Assembly: GCA_964019055.1 (NCBI GenBank)
Contig: OZ025217.1
Coordinates: 64,501-128,500 of the forward strand
Length of the DNA: 64,000 nt
Reading direction: 5' to 3'
From: Anthopleura xanthogrammica
Lineage: Eukaryota; Cnidaria; Anthozoa; Actiniaria; Actiniidae
Shown: in pieces, positions 24,601 to 36,299 of the stretch
How positions within the stretch are numbered: the stretch's first letter is position 1
How the letters are laid out: every line of letters begins with the position of its first letter
Made by a program: the position numbers and the translations under genes
Notes under the pieces: generated by a model
Told to the model about the DNA's origin: nothing
Seen by the model: only the letters and a program-made list of their open reading frames with translations
Databases searched by the model: none

Positions 24601-24943
24601 GCTGATTGGTCAATTCTTGGAAAGGAATGTTCTGCTCAAGTAAGCAGATGTTAGTGGGGAGAGAAACATTGTGTGACGACGTGACGTGACGACCCTAAGA
24701 ACGTCTGCAAAGGAGGCTAGGCAAATTGTGGACAGATCAAAAAACTGTCATGTCCACCCAACACTCCTCTGCATCTATGTTCCAAGATATCTGCTTTTTT
24801 AACACAATTTTATCTTCCCATCCATAGTGTGGGGCAAGTGTTCCCATGTATTCCATATGCACTGCATCTTAAAATGGCTCAATTCTCAACTACATCAACA
24901 ATTGTGCCCCATGTGTCGTCAAGAATGGCAATTCAAAGAATGA
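21685..24943 (+). CDS. ANAPC11: Anaphase-promoting complex subunit 11 (RING-H2)
   Basis: Catalytic RING subunit of the APC/C ubiquitin ligase, which with APC2 recruits the E2 enzyme. Exons 21685-21703 (MKVKIK), 21918-22036, 24828-24943. The protein is about 84 aa as in human. The zinc-binding residues are all visible: CGICRMAFDGCCPDCKIPGD, then CPL, WGKCSHVFHMHCILKWL and CPMCRQEWQFKE*. The junction of exon 1 to exon 2 is one base short: exon 1 ends in phase 1 while exon 2 needs two preceding bases. Either one G of a CG|GTAAG donor is missing at 21704 or an unrecognised micro-exon exists. Intron 2 (2.8 kb) holds several transposons. Very sure of identity. Confidence 0.92.
22454..22853. mobile_element. 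Non-autonomous DNA transposon, family A copy 2
   Basis: Terminal repeat GTGCAGACACACTAAC at the left and GTTAGTGTGTCTGCAC at the right. Internal blocks match 3355-3741. In ANAPC11 intron 2. Confidence 0.8.
23891..24718. mobile_element. 828-base Mutator-like element with 11-base target duplication
   Basis: The ends AGCCTCCTACGCAGACG and CGTCTGCAAAGGAGGCT are inverted repeats that continue for about 65 bases (CTTAGGGTCGTCACG and its complement). Flanking AGGCAAATTGT occurs at 23880-23890 and 24719-24729. TIRs of this length with a 9-11 base duplication point to the MULE superfamily. An internal hairpin (GACCAATCAGCACGAACCTT and complement) lies near 24559-24613. No transposase frame. Confidence 0.8.
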
Positions 24944-25227
24944 AAACAACAACTACAAGCAGTCATTACCATGTGAAAAAAGATTGTAGGATTCAATGCC
25001 AGGGGTTTTAAACATCATATTTGAAAGTTCATGTCTCATTGGATGTATGCATTCATGAATATTGTAAACAAAAGTTAAATATCCCGATACTATGTGCTTA
25101 CTGTGCTACATGCCATACTGTAAACACAAGTTTTCTTCAAAAAGTTTAATACCTTTTTTGAGATCTTTTAATTGTGCTCTCTACCGCTAACCAATTAGAT
25201 TTCAGCTCTTCACTTTGATCTCTCAAT

Positions 25228-25413
25228 ACAGGGCTTGAAATAACAGACAGTTTGTTGCTAGTCATGATGACCAGGCATATTAGTTGTAGCTCAGTCATAC
25301 TTTGTTTCTGGCTCAATCTTACTGTTAAAAATGACTGGCAATGTAAAGATTTGACCAGACAAGTAGCAATTCTGGCTGGACAATGTCTGATGACCAGCCA
25401 TTATTTTAATCCC
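25228..25413 (+). repeat. Dispersed repeat, family B copy 3 (diverged)
   Basis: Begins AGGGCTTGAAATAACAG and ends GACCAGCCATTATTTTAATCC; shares the CCAGCCATTATTTT terminus and GACTGG..CAA blocks with 3138-3299. Between ANAPC11 and UBAP2L. Confidence 0.5.
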
Positions 25414-25947
25414 TACAAAAGTTACATCGATACAAACTCTGCCTATTGACACATCAAAGGGAAGTGCTGATACCTAATAGGTTAGCACAATTAAGAATTG
25501 CCAAAGAGGTGTCAAAAGAAATGACAAACTTGTGGAAGTGTTCACGGTACAGCACATAGCGCAGTAATAATATTAACTATGACTGTCTCATAAGTATGTA
25601 ATGTACAAAAACAAACAGAATATAACCACAAGTAAATCATTGTTCATTTATTGAAAGGATATGGTGTAAAACTTGATTTCTATAAGCTAAAGACTGTGAA
25701 ATATTTAAATTACAATAGCAAAAACATTTACATGCTGTCTGTACACTTTGACATCATTTACATCCTGAACTCAGAAAGAAATATCTTTGATTGAAACCCA
25801 AGGGAAGGAAGACACAAACACATGAAAGGGCTTGTTGTATACTATCATAAGCATTATCATATCTGTTGCATTTCTCTGTAATACTACTTGTAACACACTC
25901 CTAGGTGCCTATACAATCACTCTGTGGATACTCCATGCCATGGAGTT

Positions 25948-28900
25948 TTAAGACTTGTTAGCACTTGACCAGAATGGCCCTGGATAAGAACCCTGATGTC
26001 CACCTTTATTTTGGGACTGTTTGGAGAGTTGGCTTTGCTGTCCTCTTTGTGACATGCCAGTCTGTCCAACATCCTGGTGAGGTACTGGGTGGTGGTGAAA
26101 TAAAGAATGTGGATGTTGCTGTTGGGTTGGTGGTAACATTGACACAAATGGGGTTGTGTGTCCTGGGAAGTTACCAAGATGGCTGTGCTGTCCTTGTACT
26201 GATAGGTTGAGAGCTGGTGGTGGAGTACCTCCTAAAAAGCCTTTGCTTTCACCATACTGTTGAATATAGAACAATAAAGATATCACCATACTATGTTGAA
26301 TGACTACGATGAAAAAGTTTTTTGGCTCATACCTTCCCAATTTGTGTCTTATAGGATGACCCTCCTCCAAGATCTGTTGAAGTACTGACAACTAAAAGAA
26401 AAAAAAAAGTTTATTGAAATAACAATGGTGTAAATATTGATGTTTTAGCAATGTTGCAATTGGTACATATTTTACCTGGGGTTGATTTACTTTGAGTCTG
26501 AGAGACAGCAGAATGGTAGTGTGATTTACCAAAGTCATGTCCAACACTTAGATCATCATAACCTGAATCAACAAACAAGTTCACTTGATTCAACATTCAT
26601 CTTAATTATGATAAACTCATTATAGCCCAATGATAAAATATTGCACTCTGTCATTGGTCCAAAAGGGTCACATGGTAACCCTTTCATAGGACAGATAACA
26701 AAATCTGTTCCAGTAAATTCGCTGAGTTATAAAAATAAATAAACTCCCTTCTGGCTTACTGGGGTATTTAGCAGTTATTCGCCGAAGGCGAAGTGATTAT
26801 CGATGAATATTTACCGAGCGGTGAGTCTTCGAGCTGCGAGGTAAATATTCATCGATAACCACTGAGCTTGAGGTGAATAATTGTTTTAGTATAAATAAAA
26901 AGGTGATTATTTCAAAAAAGAAAGAAGGAAACAACATTGAAAGTGAAAATATTTTATTTTTTAAAAGCGCGACGGTCACGCTGACAGCCATTTTGTCTGA
27001 AAAGGTGATTATCGGCTGATAATCCGAGATAGAAAACCAATCAGAGCGCGCGATTTTGTATAATCACCTTTGTATTTATACTAATGACTGATAATGTCCT
27101 TGGATGAGAAATGGTCCTCAAAATATCACACATGCCCTCAAAAATTTACTTCTCAACCAACTGTTCTTTTTTTGGACCATTTGTCATCCTCTGGCATATT
27201 CCAGCAACCAGAAGGGGTTTATTCACGAAATATCGGTAGTACTAAAGTAGGTAATATTGGCATAGAAACATACCAGAGGTGTAGTTATGATTGCCGTGTT
27301 GGTTGCTGTAGGCAGGCTGGTACTGCGAGACATTACCATGAGTTTTGGGAGCCATTTGCTGTGAAAGGAGAAGCAGAAATACATGTCTGAATAAAAACTG
27401 AGGTTAATCTATGTTTTTACCATCAATGTGGTATATTACCTGGTACATTTGAGGACCAGAGTAGGTAGGAAATCCACCAGGCATAACCCCACCAGGGTAA
27501 AAGGCAAGACCACCATATCCATATGGTGGCATAGTACCGGCATTTAGATATGCTTGTTGCTGTTGCTGTAGGTGATGCTGTCCTTGATTAGCTTGATTCA
27601 TTGTTGTCTGCACAGGGGAAGAGGCATCACTGCGGCCAAATTTCTGATCAGCTTGATATGTTCCTTGAAGGTTATCTCTACCTTGTAAAGGAGCTTGTGC
27701 CTGCATCATATCATAGTAAGCAGCCATCTGCATTTGTCGCTGTAAGTCCTCATAGTTAAAAGGCATAGAATAAGCAGGCATCATGCCTGGCTGTTGAATC
27801 CCATAAAGTGTATTCATTGGAAGAACACCAGGGGGCAAAGATGGCTTACCTATTAATACAAATAACAGCAACAAATTATTACCAGTGCTTGATACTCAAT
27901 AGAAAGTGTTTATTTACATACCAGAATGCTGTGCAGGCCTGTTAGAGCTAGATACTGTTGCAGTTGACAGACCCATAGAGGATGTAGCTTGCTGTGTGGT
28001 ACTGTGTGGTACTCCTACTCCAGGGGGTGGTTGTATGGTGTGGGAACTGCTGTTCTCACTTCTCTGAGATGACGTTACCATTGTTGAGCCTCCTAGAGTG
28101 CTATGGTGTGCACGATTACTTGACAACTGGTCCTTACTTGACAAGGGCTGACTGGGAACATGCTTTACAAAGAAAAACAAACATTTATTACAGAAACAAT
28201 TAAGATGCTAATAAGATCTAAGACTTATTACCTGATTCACTTGATACACTCTTGAATCCAAAGCAGATTCCTTAGGAAGACTTGAAACAAGTTGAGACTG
28301 TAATGTAGCTGATGAAATTGGTTGGCTGCGTGTTACTGCACCAAGAGAGGAATTATCATTGGTAGCTGGAGGTGTTCTAGACCTTTCAGGTACTTGTACT
28401 GGGTGAGTATCTTCTGATAAATCCCTTGGCTGTTTAGGAAATGCAATTGGCTCAGGTTTTATCTTTAATGAATTGAGATGAGAAGGGTTTAATGCACTAA
28501 TGAAAGAATAACTACATCATCAACAACACAAACATGCAAGTCAAATGTTAAGTCAAATGTTAAGTCAAATGTTAAGTCAAAAACCTGAGAACCCTCTGAA
28601 AAACCTGAAAAACACTTGAAGCACAGGAGAGAACCAACTAGAAACTCCACCCACATATGACACTGAGTCTGGTAATCAAACCTGGGTTGTACTGGTGAGA
28701 AGTGAGCTACCACACCACCTGTGCTTCATTAATGACTTACTTGTGATTTACGTTCCCGAGGTGATGCATGCTGGTAATGTCTGGGAGAACTGTCTTCCAA
28801 GCCTGTCAGACTTGAAGTTGCAGATGTAGTTGAGGCAATTGTGATTGGAACACTTCTTGACAATGTGGATGGCAGGTTTGAAATGCTATCTGGTTCAGCA

Positions 28901-31900
28901 GGTCTGCTCACTTGCACATCACTGTCATCATAATGTTTAACATTAAATTCTTGTTGTAAATATTTGTTGTGCAGGTCAAATACTATTATTATAAGGTCTT
29001 ACTTTTGCTTTGGGACCAGATGCTCCTCACTGCTAAGAGTGACTGCACTTTCCTGTGGAATGAGAGATGATTTTAACAAATTACTTTAACACCAGCTACC
29101 TGCTACAAGGAAAAATATGTCAAGTTCTTAAGCTAAGTTTGTTTAATTCACCTTTGGTTGTCCTTTTCCAGGGCTTCCACTGAAATCTCCACCAAATTCA
29201 AGATTCCCAAACTGGAAAGAAAGTTTTTATGATATTTTTTGTAATATTTGGTTCAAAGGAAATTCTTAGTCATGGTGATAAAGAGGTAGACAATCATTAT
29301 TCTTATTCTTACCTGGACATCAAGGTCATCCATCATAGAATCTGGCATTTCTACTGGTTGTAGAGGAATCTTTATAGCCAAACAGAACAAAGAATAAATA
29401 TCTTACAAGCCGAGAGGTACAATAGATCTCACTGTTTCCTATTCTAGACTGCATGTCATTCCCTTTAGTAATATTTCTATTGTGTATCAGTGATGCTGTA
29501 CATGAGATTTAAGGAAATGAGAACCACAACCATCATCATTTTCTTGGAGGTCAAGTTTGAAATTCAATCTACAAATGGTTAGACCTTCACATGGGTCAGA
29601 AGACCATGTTAATGGTAGTCCTATCCCTTCCAACTAAGAAACCTTTAAGAGGGGTACAAAATTATCAATATACAGCTGTTACATTACCCTTTAAAAATAT
29701 AGTTCTACTTATTATTTTATGGAGTGTAGTACCTGAGATTTTTGTGACTTCCTTGTTCTGCTCTGTTTAGGCTGTCTCTGTGGCTGGGATGGAGTCACAT
29801 GTGATACAGATGGTGTAGTTTGTTGGGAGAGTCTCGTAACAGATACATTATTCAACAGCTTGCTTATTGGTCCAAGATGATTATGGTTGACACCATCAGG
29901 CAATGGAATATGGATCATAGGCATATCTGTATTGCTCTGGGACTGTTCACCTGTTCTGGATGGACTTTGAGCAATTTTGGAATGGATTATTGCCATATCC
30001 ACACTAAAGGTTTCAAATATCAAAAACAATTAATAAAAGACCATATGTTTACATACTATAAGTTCTTATCTCAGGAAAAGCTAACTTTGTCAGAGGACAG
30101 GTAGACATGACGAGCTATACACTTCTAATATAATGCATTTTTTATGCACTACGTGTATGTCACAGTTATTATCATACCTTTCTGGTGCAAAGGGTGTGTT
30201 ATCTGAAGACTGTTCTCTTGCTGATGTCACTGATGGACCATTACTTGTAACAGTACCAGAAACTGAATCACTGTTACCCCAAGATGACACTTGGTCTTTA
30301 GTATCATTACTACTCCAACTATTGGACTGCTGCACTGATGAGCTGAACAGTGAAGACATGCTAACAGGGGCAACTGGCTGTATTACGGTAGGAAACAGAA
30401 AAGAGTTAGATGGCATACACATCACACCCATAAATGCAGTGTGTCAATGTACCTCTTTAACGGAAGCCGGAGGTAGGCGTATGTAGTCCTCTGTACCCCA
30501 GTTATCTGAAGGTTTTGCAGTATCTTTCCAGGCTAAACCAATAAAGATACAGTAGAAAATATCAAATGTTTATGGAGAAAAATCCACTTGATGTAATCCA
30601 AACAGTAAATACAACTAGCTAAGAATAATGACAACAATGATAAGAAAGTTCTTTTAGTGGGGTAGAAACATGTAAAATGTTCAACTTACATTCAGTTTTG
30701 TTTTTCTCATCATTCGGTTCAGGACTATCCCACATTTCTGTGCCTGTAATAATGATGTTATTAATACAATTGGTCATGGTTTTACCAGATAAATATATGG
30801 TTGTTATTAAAAATACAAATACTGTTAGGTAAATAACTAACCATTTTCTGTAGGTCCATTATTTATTGGTTGAGTAGATGGTGGACCATTTCTCCCTATT
30901 TTTCCTCCCCTTCCTCGTGATGATGAACGTCTAGGGGAAGAAGGTGTAAAAGTGTTAATGGACAAGTCTTGTACACACTTGTAATACCAATGAGACAATG
31001 ACAATTTATGCTAAACATGGTTTGAATAATTACCCTTTACTTCCACCTCTCCCTCGTCTTGATAATCCTCCTATATAACAACAAATAACAATTTACAATC
31101 TTTGCTGCATGATAATAATATATTTATGCTAATTTGTATAAACAAGAGACTGTTATAAATTCTGTGTCATAATATTCCATAAAGTCTATATAATTATTAT
31201 AAATACCTCTTCCTCCAGGTGGTTTTCGATCTGCAGATCTGTCATCGCGCATCCCTCTTCCCCGTCCAGTTTCTGGGGGTTTGTTTTCATCATTATCTTT
31301 TTGATCTGACTCCCAGTTTTTCTCAGATGTTCTGTTCCTTCCTTTAAACAAGAATAGCTACATTTTTATCTTGATAATATGACCTAAAGTGCCTTTGTTA
31401 TTTTGAATGTCAAATCATTTCTGTCAACTTTATGATGCAATAAAGAGTTTTAAGATGAGCATTACTCACCTCCCCTTCCCCCTCTGGATTGCCTTTGTCC
31501 CTCTCTGGCTGACTGTCCTGAACTGATGATGTTATCAACACCCTGTCCAGTAACCTGGTGTTTCTTTTTGCGACTACTTGAAGTAATCCATTCATTCTGT
31601 TGATAACAAATAGTTTATACTTAGACAATAGTCAAATATTAGGGACCTTAAGCACTAGCAAATCTAGAATGGGGATATGAGATCCAAGGTTTCAGAACTG
31701 TAATGTAATGAGGAGGAGGATCTGGAAATAGTCATTACTTGTTCTCTAAACTTGAACAACATGCAAATTTTGCTGAATATCCCATCCTGGCAAGAATGTG
31801 TTCATCTTTTCTCATTCAGATACTGACATTTCCGTTGTAGATAACTAGTTGCTTAAGGTCCCTATTATATTCTTTTGAGGTTTTGAAATTGATTACTTGG

Positions 31901-32580
31901 GATCTAGCATCACCATGACAACATTCATGAAATGGCAAGCATTCTACCTTGTCTGTACTGCCTTCAAGTAATGTGTTGATGGCTTGTTCTGTGTCATAGT
32001 TGCAGTCATGCAAAGCTACTGAAACCTCATCATGAGATCTCCCTGTTACATCTGCTACCTACAAGTATAAAAACCATTTCAACATATTTAGTACAATAGC
32101 ATATACCATGTAGTATAGTATAGCAAATAATCAATACAAAGATCAATGAAATATGTTAAGTAAGCACACTTTATTGAGTAATGAATGCTAGCAACGCATG
32201 TGTAGTCGGCTACATAGGTGTATTATATCACATTATGTAAAAAAATACCTGTTTGATCTGGTCTTGAACTACTTTCAAATCTTCATTATTGAGTAGTTCT
32301 GCATACCGTATCTGTTCTGCAGTAGGCTGTTTCAAAGACATTAGAAATATAGTGCTATTAAGAATATAAATAAAGCAAATATATCAGATTTCACAAACAT
32401 GAGATAACATCTTCTATATTTCATGAACACATTCCATAAATAATCATATTTTTCAATTAAATAGGTCTGCCAATCAGATTATACATGATAAATTCAGGTA
32501 AAATGAAGAACTCAAACCTTTTTGATGTTGGATGTGTCTGTCTGTGAAGTTTGTTGTGTTTGTGTCGTCCCTCCTTTCAT
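25948..32580 (-). CDS. UBAP2L: Ubiquitin-associated protein 2-like (UBAP2/UBAP2L)
   Basis: RNA-binding scaffold of stress granules; human UBAP2L has a UBA domain, RGG region and long low-complexity tail. Twenty-two phase-consistent exons: 32580-32518, 32326-32249, 32058-31948, 31596-31470, 31341-31207, 31070-31034, 30930-30842, 30743-30690, 30532-30453, 30377-30178, 30003-29733, 29369-29313, 29211-29152, 29052-29003, 28921-28741, 28462-28232, 28162-27922, 27849-27440, 27358-27274, 26562-26476, 26391-26333, 26256-25948 (1004 aa). UBA domain about residues 25-82 (VALHDCNYDTEQAINTLLEG). RGG/RG-rich region about 100-215. Then DNWGTEDY, the conserved VEMP...FGNLEFGG motif, and a Ser/Gln/Pro-rich tail with SLPPGVLP, KFGRSDASSP and a poly-Gln run. 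A polyadenylation signal lies at 25647-25652. Very sure. Confidence 0.95.
26762..27084. mobile_element. Nested inverted-repeat element in UBAP2L intron
   Basis: TTAGTATAAATA...GGTGATTA (26886-26909) pairs with the complement ending at 27084. A separate hairpin (ATCGATGAATATTTACC and complement, 26789-26856) adjoins it. The element lies between the exons at 26562 and 27274. Confidence 0.6.
28536..28727 (-). mobile_element. tRNA-derived SINE, family D copy 2, with 12-base tail repeat
   Basis: On the minus strand: GTGGTAGCTCACTTCTCA (A-box-like), GGTTTGATTACC (B-box-like), GACTCAGTGTCATATGTG, CTCTCCTGTGCTTCAAG. It ends in about 3.5 copies of TTAACATTTGAC (28539-28581), as is usual for SINE tails. 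In a UBAP2L intron, just upstream of the acceptor of the exon at 28462. Confidence 0.8.
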
Positions 32581-34105
32581 CGTAACTATTTTAACAGTCT
32601 ATATTACAAACTATATACAATGATCCTAAAAAAGAAAAAATATGGTTAGAATACCACTACACAGTTTGTAAATCATGTAATAATGTACAAACATAAAGCA
32701 ATGTACTTAACATAGAGGATTTGCAGCATGTGCCCTTGCAAAATACAATGCAGTAGAAACATACAATACAACAACTATGAATCCCAGCATTAGTTGCTTA
32801 TTATCAATGGTGCCTACCATGATGTATGGATATTTAGCTCAGTATTCAATTAAATTTATAATTCTAATTTTTAAAATAATAGTTATCACACACAATGAAA
32901 ACAAAAGAAAGTGGTGTCAATAAAACTCAAACATGTTAATAAAAATACATTTAGAATAGATATGCATGCAAATACCTGTCATAAACACAGCAGTTTTATA
33001 CTAATATAAAAGGTAGTTAATGTATCTAGTTGATGTCCATCAAATAAACAAGGATGGAAATTAAGAAACCCTGATGTACTAAACTATATGTGAAAAGGAC
33101 AAATATAAACACAAATTTCAAATACTTGGTATAAAATTATGGAGCAAAATGGCCATTAGAAAGAAAATTTAAAATACGACAAAATATATTTGAATGTTGA
33201 TATTTCTTAACATTCACACTCCAATGTCAGCTGATGGTAAGGTAGCTGTAGTCTAGTACATTCGCTGTATATTTTTGAAAATCAATAATTTGCTAGTTTA
33301 AAATGTCACTATGATGGCAAATAATATAGACCACAGTAAATCTACAACAAACATGGCTGACGAAGACAGAAAAAAGAAGCAAAACTGACAAGGACAGAAT
33401 ATTGAGTCGATGAGTCACAGAACGGAAATGGCAACCACGACACATTGACACAAGCAGTGGAGAAAACCACTTTGTCTTCGATATGAATGGCAAAGTAACG
33501 ATCCTACCAGACGATTAATTCTTCTAGACTACTAGAGAATATTTCAAGGCTTTACCAGAAATGCCCAAACACATCTTGATAGTAGAAAGTGTTGAGGAAG
33601 CGGTATTTGCCAAAATAATGTTGAAAAGAGAAGGGTCTGTATCATGGCGTAAAACATACTCTCTACCCTAACCCAGGCAGATCTTATGACGTCCAGTACC
33701 ATCAAATACAGAAAGCAATAAGATACCAAGATATACACAATCTTTAGTGATCGTTACAACATCCTATCCAGAAGGAAATTTGTCGTTTTACACTGTAATA
33801 GTAATTTGCATCGGTGTCCTTGACCTTTTACAGAACTGCGATGTCTTCCAAGAGAGGACCAAAATTTTCGCTTTCATTGAACCAAACGTATCATAAACGT
33901 TGAGTATCAGTGCTAAAACAATTAATCTTTTACTCCACGATGTCAAAAGCAGCGAAAAATAAGCAATACTTACGTATATTTAGGCAGAAAGTCGAAAAAC
34001 CAAGCAATGCTGCACCAATGCATGTGAGCACAATACATGCGTTGAACGAATATGCGGTCACGTGCCAGCGGTTGGCGCGCTACACGCGGGAAACTGGGTG
34101 CTTGT
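32581..34105 (-). promoter_or_regulatory. UBAP2L 5' UTR, leader intron and probable first exon
   Basis: An acceptor at about 32625 precedes 44 leader bases before the ATG. A consensus donor read on the minus strand (GTAAGTATT, ending near 33974) follows a GC-richer stretch with CACGTG (about 34060), a plausible non-coding first exon and promoter. The 1.35 kb between holds no gene I can support. Inference. Confidence 0.35.
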
Positions 34106-34113
34106 ACCCATGA

Positions 34114-36067
34114 CTACACGATCTTAGTAACCAAAGGAAGCCCATGATATGTTGAGTAACCGCAGTCAATCAAGAAAGCAAGCGAGAAGCAAGCGAGGAT
34201 GATCATTTTTACAGGTAAATTTTAGTCTCAAGAATTTCTGAATAATTTTTCTTCTGTCCTTGTAAAGGACAGGATCATGAGCTAAACCTTTCTCCACCCA
34301 CTTCCTAGATATGTATTGCTTGTTGCACAGTGATTCGTGATAGAAGAAAAGTATTAATTTAATTTAGCACAGAGTCTCGTACCAAAACTTTTGTGCGTGA
34401 CAAGTGAAGCATATCTCAGAGTTGGGCTATTTTCTGCCCTTTGAGAAATCTTTGCTCCTCTACTCAAACTCTTTCCCACTATCACTACCTTTTACGAGTT
34501 CCAACCCCCTTTAGGCAGAGAATCAAAATAGACAACGTTAATTATGAAGAAAGGTAATGTTTATTTCCTTTTTTCTAGAAATTAAATATTTTATGGTATG
34601 TGATGTCATGATTACAGGCCCGTACCTAGGGGGTGCACGGGTTGGTATCTGCACCCCCCCCCCCCCCCCCCCACACAAGCCCCAAAGGTCCACATTTTGG
34701 TTACGCCAAGTCAAATATTGCATACACTGTGGTCCGTTTTGACCAAGCTCTCAACCCCCAGCAAAATGGCCTGGGTACAGGCCTGGATTATTTTAGTTAT
34801 AATTTGTTAGGATGGAGGGATGGGTAATATTTGTCTTTTTACCCACTAGGGGCTGGTTGTTTTTTACCTGGGAGGGGGGCTTGCAGAAATTATTGATGGG
34901 AGTCACTTTTCAAATACTTTCATTTTTGAGGGGATGATTTCCAAAAATACCAGGGGTATACCGTTTAAGTGCTTGTAATGGGGGGGGGGAGGGTCAAATT
35001 TAAATTTGACAGTTTGAAGAGGGAGCAGATTTCTTGGTTTTATTTGAAGAACTGCCGGCCCCTCCCCACAGAAAATATATGACCAGCCCCTAATATATTA
35101 TTGTGTTCAGGCTATTATAATTATTATTCTAATTAACACTTTTCAACCAAACTCAGAAAAGCAAATAGGGATGATACAGAATAAGAAGAGGAAACTGAGA
35201 GTTCTCAGTAACATATTTTCATTTACTCTATCTACACTGTCTTTTCCCCATCCACATTACCAAGCACACAAACCCAAAAGATACTATAAGAGCTGGGGCT
35301 GATCATTAACATGGATTTTAGACAGCTTAATGCGTGAGACAGCTTTCAAAAGGGGGATCACTCTAGATCTGTAGCAACCAAAAAATGATTGCTTTTTGGA
35401 GGGTTCAGGTTAATCTTTATAGTGTTGCAACAAACATTCTCTGACTACCCCCAGATGGTAAATAATAACCAGTCCCTCATTTTCCTTTATGCAAATAAAA
35501 TATAAAATAGTCAGACTACAGATAATACTACAATTTGATGAATTATTTTATCCATTTACGTCATGTCTATCTATAGATATACCATCATGAAAACAGCCCC
35601 TTTTTCTATTTTACAATCATGTCTGAAAAGAATATAAAAACGTCTTACTTGCTGGTCTACAAATATGTTCAAAATAACTGAAAAAATAGTGTGAACTACA
35701 TTAAATTTTTATCATACTTAACATTAATAAGAGCACAGCTCTTTTTCTTTTACTTATAATAAGTAATATCAAGGTGTCAAATAATAGACAAACTAAAAAT
35801 ATATTACATATTTATTCAAGTCATTATAACTCAAATGTTTATGCTTCTATCAAAATACCAATGATAGACTAGCTATCATGCATAGCCCTGGCTACATCTA
35901 GGTATAGTAGTAACCAGTTCAGTAAACTTTGGTCTCAATTTTGAACATTTTGAGACCCCTGCTCATTCTAAATTGTAATGCATCATGATGAGCATTTGGA
36001 TGACATAAGCTCTAAAAAAGCAGCGTTCTATTAGGTTAGCCTTATCATACTTTTAGAGGTCAAGACT
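34114..36067. other. Intergenic stretch with TIR elements and G/C tracts
   Basis: No gene seen. A C-tract (about 34655-34672) sits inside a hairpin (GGGGGTGCACGGG...). A second element at 34848-35093 has ends AGGGGCTGGT and ACCAGCCCCT. The rest is AT-rich with no convincing frame. Confidence 0.5.
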
Positions 36068-36290
36068 TTATTTATCTTGTGTTTCTTGATTTATTTGTTC
36101 AACCTGTTCCCGAACTAAACCCTCTGCTACTTGAAGGGGTCTTGCTGTAGCCTGTGAATGGCTCCTTCCCCTCCTCCCACCCCCTTGAGCCGTGTCACAG
36201 GCTAGTCTTGCTGACGTGTCTTGACTGATCAACATGCATTTAGTAGTTTCTTTCACATTAGCTACTTTATCTGAGATAAATGATAAACCA
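36068..36290 (-). CDS. Candidate terminal exon of an unrecognised gene
   Basis: After an acceptor (ATCTCAG, ending 36291) a frame entering in phase 1 reads KVANVKETTKCMLISQDTSA, then a GGGRRGR segment and a Glu/Gln-rich end, with TAA overlapping AATAAA. A 30-base phase-1 candidate exon (38427-38398; DIQDKLYFY) with consensus splice sites lies upstream and would join in frame. I recognise no family. It may belong to an unannotated minus-strand gene or be an alternative 3' exon of the upstream BAK-like gene; it could be chance. Confidence 0.3.
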
Positions 36291-36299
36291 CACAATCAT

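Noticed and set aside
22037..24827. Additional ANAPC11 exons in the large intron
   Set aside because: Exon 2 and exon 3 join in phase and complete the RING domain; the intron is filled by transposons.
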